NCBI RefSeq assembly: GCF_003096655.1 | Contig: NZ_QEKQ01000005.1 | Span: forward strand, 62,001-126,000 | DNA from: Tamilnaduibacter salinus | Lineage (GTDB): Bacteria > Pseudomonadota > Gammaproteobacteria > Pseudomonadales > Oleiphilaceae | Direction of reading: 5' to 3' | Length of the DNA: 64,000 nucleotides | The notes under the pieces: generated by a model | The model's input: the letters and a program-made list of their open reading frames with translations, nothing else | The model's database searches: none | What the model was told of the DNA's origin: nothing | Program-made: the position numbers and the translations under genes | Shown here: piece after piece, positions 61,281-64,000 of the stretch | Position numbering within the stretch: the stretch's first letter is position 1 | Layout: each line of letters opens with the position of its first letter

Positions 61281-62983
61281 CAGCCCACCACCGGAGTGCT
61301 GCGGTCGATAATGGCTCGAGCGTCGATACCGGCCGGCAGGTTGCCGATATTCAGCCCGTCGTTGCCTTCCAGGCGCCCCGCGCAGAAGGCATCGGACACA
61401 GCGGCCGGGGCGTGACGCAGTAGCAGGGAGGCCTGCATGGTCAGCGCCAGCCGGTCCACAAGGTTCCGGGCCCGGAACTGGACGTCCGACGTGTCGGCAA
61501 AGTCGTTCTGGAGCCTGGCGAGGAAACGGTCGAAACGCGGATCGGCACCGCGCGCCTGCGCCGCCTCGGTGAAGAAGGCATCCAGCGAATCCGGCGACTT
61601 CTGCAGCGCCCGCAAAGTGTCCAGGCACTGGACATTGCCGCTGCCCTCCCAGATGGCGTTGACCGGTGACTCCCGCAGCAGCCTCGGCATGATGCAGTCT
61701 TCCATCACCCCGCTGCCGCCGATGCACTCCATTGACTCGTAGGCGTAGTTGGCCGTGCGCTTGCAGATCCAGTACTTGCCAACCGGTGTCAGCAGACGGG
61801 CCAGCAGTCGCTCGTGTTCGTCGTCCTGATGGTCCATGGAACGCGCCAGGCGCAGTGTCATGGTCAGGGCCGCTTCGCTTTCCAGGGACAGGTCCGCCAG
61901 GACGTTCTGCATCAGCGGTTGGTCCTGGAGCGTCGCGCCAAAGGCGCTGCGGTGACGGCAGTGGTGGAGCGCCTGGGCGGCCGCCTGGCGCATGCCGGCA
62001 GAACTGCCGATCATGCAGTCGAACCGGGTCATGGACACCATTTCGATGATGGTCGGCACGCCCCGGCCTTCCTCGCCAATCATCCAGCCCAGGGCTCCGC
62101 GCAGTTCGGCTTCACTGGAGGCGTTGGCAACGTTGCCCATCTTGTTCTTCAGGCGCTGGATCTGCCAGGGATTCTTGGTGCCGTCCGGGCGCCAGCGCGG
62201 CATCAGAAAGCACGACAGGCCGCCGGGCGCATGGGCCAGCACCAGGAACGCATCGCACATGGGTGCCGAGACGAACCATTTGTGACCGACCAGTTCATAG
62301 GCCTCTCCCGGTCCGCCGGAACCGGTCGGGTAAGCGCGGGTGCTGTTGGCGCGCACGTCCGAGCCGCCCTGTTTCTCGGTCATGGCCATGCCGATGGTGA
62401 CCGCCTGCTTCTGGCTGTCCGGTACGTTGCGCGAATCATAGGCCTCCGCGGTCACCTTCGGTCCCCATATCGCCTCCAGCTCCGGCTGCTTACGGATGGA
62501 CGGCATGGCCGCGAAGGTCATTGTGACCGGGCAGCAATGGGCTGCTTCGACCTGAGAGTGCAGGTAGTACTTGGCGGCGCGGGCGACGTGGGCGCCCTCG
62601 CCAGGCGTGGTCCACGGCCGGCTGTGCAGGCCGTTTTCGAGCGCCATGCCCATCAGCTGGTGATAGGCCGGGTGGAACCGCACTTCATCGATACGATGCC
62701 CAAACCGGTCATGGGTATGGAATTCGGGTTTGCTCGCGTTGGCATCGAAGCCAAGAGCGATGATCTCGCGCTGGCCGGTCAGGGCGCCGTAACGGGTCAG
62801 GTCATCGTGAGCCCAGGCGGCTCCCTCGCGGGCGACGCCCTCGCTGAGCGCGGGGTCCTGCTCGTAGGAGTTGTAGCCCTCCAGGGCCGGCGGCTGGTTG
62901 AACACCGTGTGGGTGTCAGCCAGCCAGGGGTCCCGTTCCTGGTCGGTCATGCTGTTCCGGGCGTTCTGGTCAGGTGCGTTCAT
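61280..62983 (-). CDS. aidB: AidB-type acyl-CoA dehydrogenase family protein
   Basis: AidB is a flavin protein of the alkylation-damage response with isovaleryl-CoA dehydrogenase activity and DNA binding. The 567-aa product matches E. coli AidB throughout: THTVFNQPPALEGYNSYEQD, AREGAAW, VRFHPAYHQLMG, CCPVTMTFAAMP, AMTEKQGGSDVR and ECIGGSGVMEDCIMPRLLRE. GGAGGAGA precedes ATG 62983. It overlaps the TetR gene by 14 bp and DUF503 by 1 bp, so it is TetR-linked rather than Ada-linked. Confidence 0.9.
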   Translation of the reverse strand: MNAPDQNARNSMTDQERDPWLADTHTVFNQPPALEGYNSYEQDPALSEGVAREGAAWAHDDLTRYGALTGQREIIALGFDANASKPEFHTHDRFGHRIDEVRFHPAYHQLMGMALENGLHSRPWTTPGEGAHVARAAKYYLHSQVEAAHCCPVTMTFAAMPSIRKQPELEAIWGPKVTAEAYDSRNVPDSQKQAVTIGMAMTEKQGGSDVRANSTRAYPTGSGGPGEAYELVGHKWFVSAPMCDAFLVLAHAPGGLSCFLMPRWRPDGTKNPWQIQRLKNKMGNVANASSEAELRGALGWMIGEEGRGVPTIIEMVSMTRFDCMIGSSAGMRQAAAQALHHCRHRSAFGATLQDQPLMQNVLADLSLESEAALTMTLRLARSMDHQDDEHERLLARLLTPVGKYWICKRTANYAYESMECIGGSGVMEDCIMPRLLRESPVNAIWEGSGNVQCLDTLRALQKSPDSLDAFFTEAAQARGADPRFDRFLARLQNDFADTSDVQFRARNLVDRLALTMQASLLLRHAPAAVSDAFCAGRLEGNDGLNIGNLPAGIDARAIIDRSTPVVG

Positions 62984-63617
62984 TGTCTCCTCCCCGGCCG
63001 GTCAGCGCCTGCATGCAGAAGCGAATGATCGGCTCGATCAGTGTCTCTTGTTGTGCGTTTTCCAGACCGGTATACCGGTCGCGATGTGCTGGCGCCAGCG
63101 GGCCAACCAGGCTCTCTGCAATGGCGCCAACCAGGCAGGTGGCGGTGATGTCCGCGTTCTGCGGCGGAAGCGATGTTTCCCGGATGCCATCGTCGATGGC
63201 CTGCCGGAACTGGAACGCATACGCCTCGCGGTACTGCAATCGCTCCCGTTCCACCTTGGGGTCCACCGGTTCGGCAATCAGCGACCAGGCGATGGTGGGC
63301 CCGCGTAACGCCCGGTGAGCGAACCGGCGCAGTGCCCGCTCCAGACGGGCCGGCGCGGGTTCGTCACCGGCCAGTGCCTCCGTCACCTTGTCCACTTCCC
63401 GTTGCGTGGCCTGGCGGAACACTTCCGCGAACAGTGCTTCCTTGGACTCGAAATGGCGGTAGACGGTTCCCGTTGCAACGTCGGCCTCTCGGGCAACCCG
63501 GGATATCGTGGCCTGCCCGAAGCCTCCCTCCGCCACACAATGGCGGGTGGCTTCCAGAATCCGCTGCCGGGCCGCTGCCTTCCGGCGTCTCATTTTCTCG
63601 GTTTCACGGTAAGGCAT
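62970..63617 (-). CDS. TetR-family transcriptional regulator
   Basis: A 215-aa regulator with a typical N-terminal helix-turn-helix (ISRVAREADVATGTVYRHFESKEALFAEVF). ATG 63617 is preferred; a frame to 63656 has a second ATG. It is first in the run TetR-aidB-DUF503 and overlaps aidB by 14 bp, so it very likely controls that operon, probably through the palindrome just upstream. Its ligand may be an acyl-CoA, by inference. Confidence 0.86.
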   Translation of the reverse strand: MPYRETEKMRRRKAAARQRILEATRHCVAEGGFGQATISRVAREADVATGTVYRHFESKEALFAEVFRQATQREVDKVTEALAGDEPAPARLERALRRFAHRALRGPTIAWSLIAEPVDPKVERERLQYREAYAFQFRQAIDDGIRETSLPPQNADITATCLVGAIAESLVGPLAPAHRDRYTGLENAQQETLIEPIIRFCMQALTGRGGDNERT

Positions 63618-63648
63618 GACGGAATGCGATCTCCTGCCTGTAAAGAAG

Positions 63649-63662
63649 TGAATCACTATTCA
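63649..63662. promoter_or_regulatory. Candidate operator of the TetR-aidB operon
   Basis: TGAAT-CACT-ATTCA is a perfect 5-bp inverted repeat 32 bp before the TetR start, inside the only AT-rich stretch of the region. Autoregulation is expected. Confidence 0.6.
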
Positions 63663-63841
63663 TTTGTTGTGTCAAATGGCCTCAGCCATTCAGTTCAGTC
63701 CGACTGTCCGGGCGACAGGCTGACTGCTAAGATAGTCGACATTGCGGTTCAACGTCTCTGAGATGTCTGACTTTTTGCGGTCAGTTATCCGGGATGTTCT
63801 GAGAGTGTCTCCGGTTTTTTTAACGAGCCTGTCATAAGGCG

Positions 63842-63870
63842 TTACGTATCATTCGCGTTGGTTGTATGAT
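63842..63870 (+). promoter_or_regulatory. Promoter for the gene at the right edge
   Basis: TTACGT (63842-63847) and TATGAT (63865-63870) are 17 bases apart; TG before the -10 extends it. Initiation near 63877 gives a leader of about 110 nt containing a 15-bp direct repeat. The rest of 63618-63987 shows no gene. Confidence 0.5.
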
Positions 63871-63987
63871 CTCGGGAACGACGCGTCCCCAGTCTGTCGG
63901 TAGCGCGGTCCGCGCCCGCCAGCATGCTCCTGCTAGCCAGCCTGTTCCTGCTAGAGAGTACAGCCCGTCAAAGAAGAGGTCTTTATC

Positions 63988-64000
63988 GTGTTCAATGCCG
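63988..64000 (+). CDS. Start of an unidentified gene, cut by the window edge
   Basis: GTG at 63988 follows AAGAGG by 8 bases and reads MFNA before the window ends. Only four codons are visible, so the product cannot be named. The upstream promoter and leader support a real start. Confidence 0.4.

Noticed and set aside
63922-63954. Possible CRISPR repeats at the right edge
   Set aside because: There are only two 15-bp units with 3 bp between them, so no array.

Overview
The window is 64 kb of high-GC, densely packed chromosomal DNA from a gammaproteobacterium. Gene content (two-gene ubiC-ubiA next to phoB-phoR, rubredoxin and its reductase, FadE, RapA, HinT, many c-di-GMP enzymes, beta-oxidation and monooxygenase genes) points to a marine or halophilic Pseudomonadales/Oceanospirillales-type heterotroph, perhaps close to Marinobacter. 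That placement is an inference from gene content and order only. There are no rRNA or tRNA genes, no CRISPR array, no prophage and no complete insertion sequence.

Layout. 1-0.53 kb: partial TRAP small permease. 0.69-6.4 kb: Pho box and the pstS-pstC-pstA-pstB-phoU operon. 6.4-11.7 kb: HinT, a ubiquinone-pathway hydroxylase, a YbaK-type deacylase, MscS, tRNA 2-selenouridine synthase and a methyltransferase. 11.7-12.0 kb: a 270-bp element with 35-bp terminal inverted repeats abutting modC. 12.0-14.6 kb: modABC (minus strand). 14.6-15.04 kb: a strong candidate CsrB/RsmZ-type small RNA with 15 GGA motifs, its own terminator and an upstream GacA-like site. 15-28 kb: VanZ, CysZ, RapA, FadE, a diguanylate cyclase, CrcB, a cold-shock protein, an ABC-class ATPase, DadA and PlsC. 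28-33 kb: Yip1 protein, then a TetR regulator divergent from an SDR - diiron ferritin-like - Baeyer-Villiger-type monooxygenase operon. 33-42 kb: EAL protein, IlvD, CopD-like protein, PbpG-type peptidase, a stand-alone asparaginase N-domain, RsuA, a YdjM-like membrane protein and a class II aldolase. 42-47 kb: a periplasmic binding protein next to an MCP, a thioesterase, NudE and a lytic transglycosylase. 47-53.3 kb: phoR, phoB with its own Pho box, ubiA, ubiC, hpt, rubredoxin and rubredoxin reductase. 53.4-64 kb: TesB, a second EAL protein, a flavodoxin, a second diguanylate cyclase, PanP, DUF503, AidB, a TetR regulator and the first codons of a further gene.

How parts fit together. The phosphate response is complete: PhoR/PhoB at 47-49.5 kb and the Pst/PhoU module at 0.7-6.3 kb share nearly identical Pho boxes (two CTGTCAT-type repeats 11 bp apart). 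Four c-di-GMP enzymes (two cyclases with GGEEF and inhibitory RxxD sites, two phosphodiesterases with intact EAL and decayed GGDEF) and the Csr-type RNA suggest heavy investment in lifestyle switching. The least ordinary items are the RNA, the structured inverted-repeat element with a remnant at 56.9 kb, and the SDR-diiron-BVMO operon.
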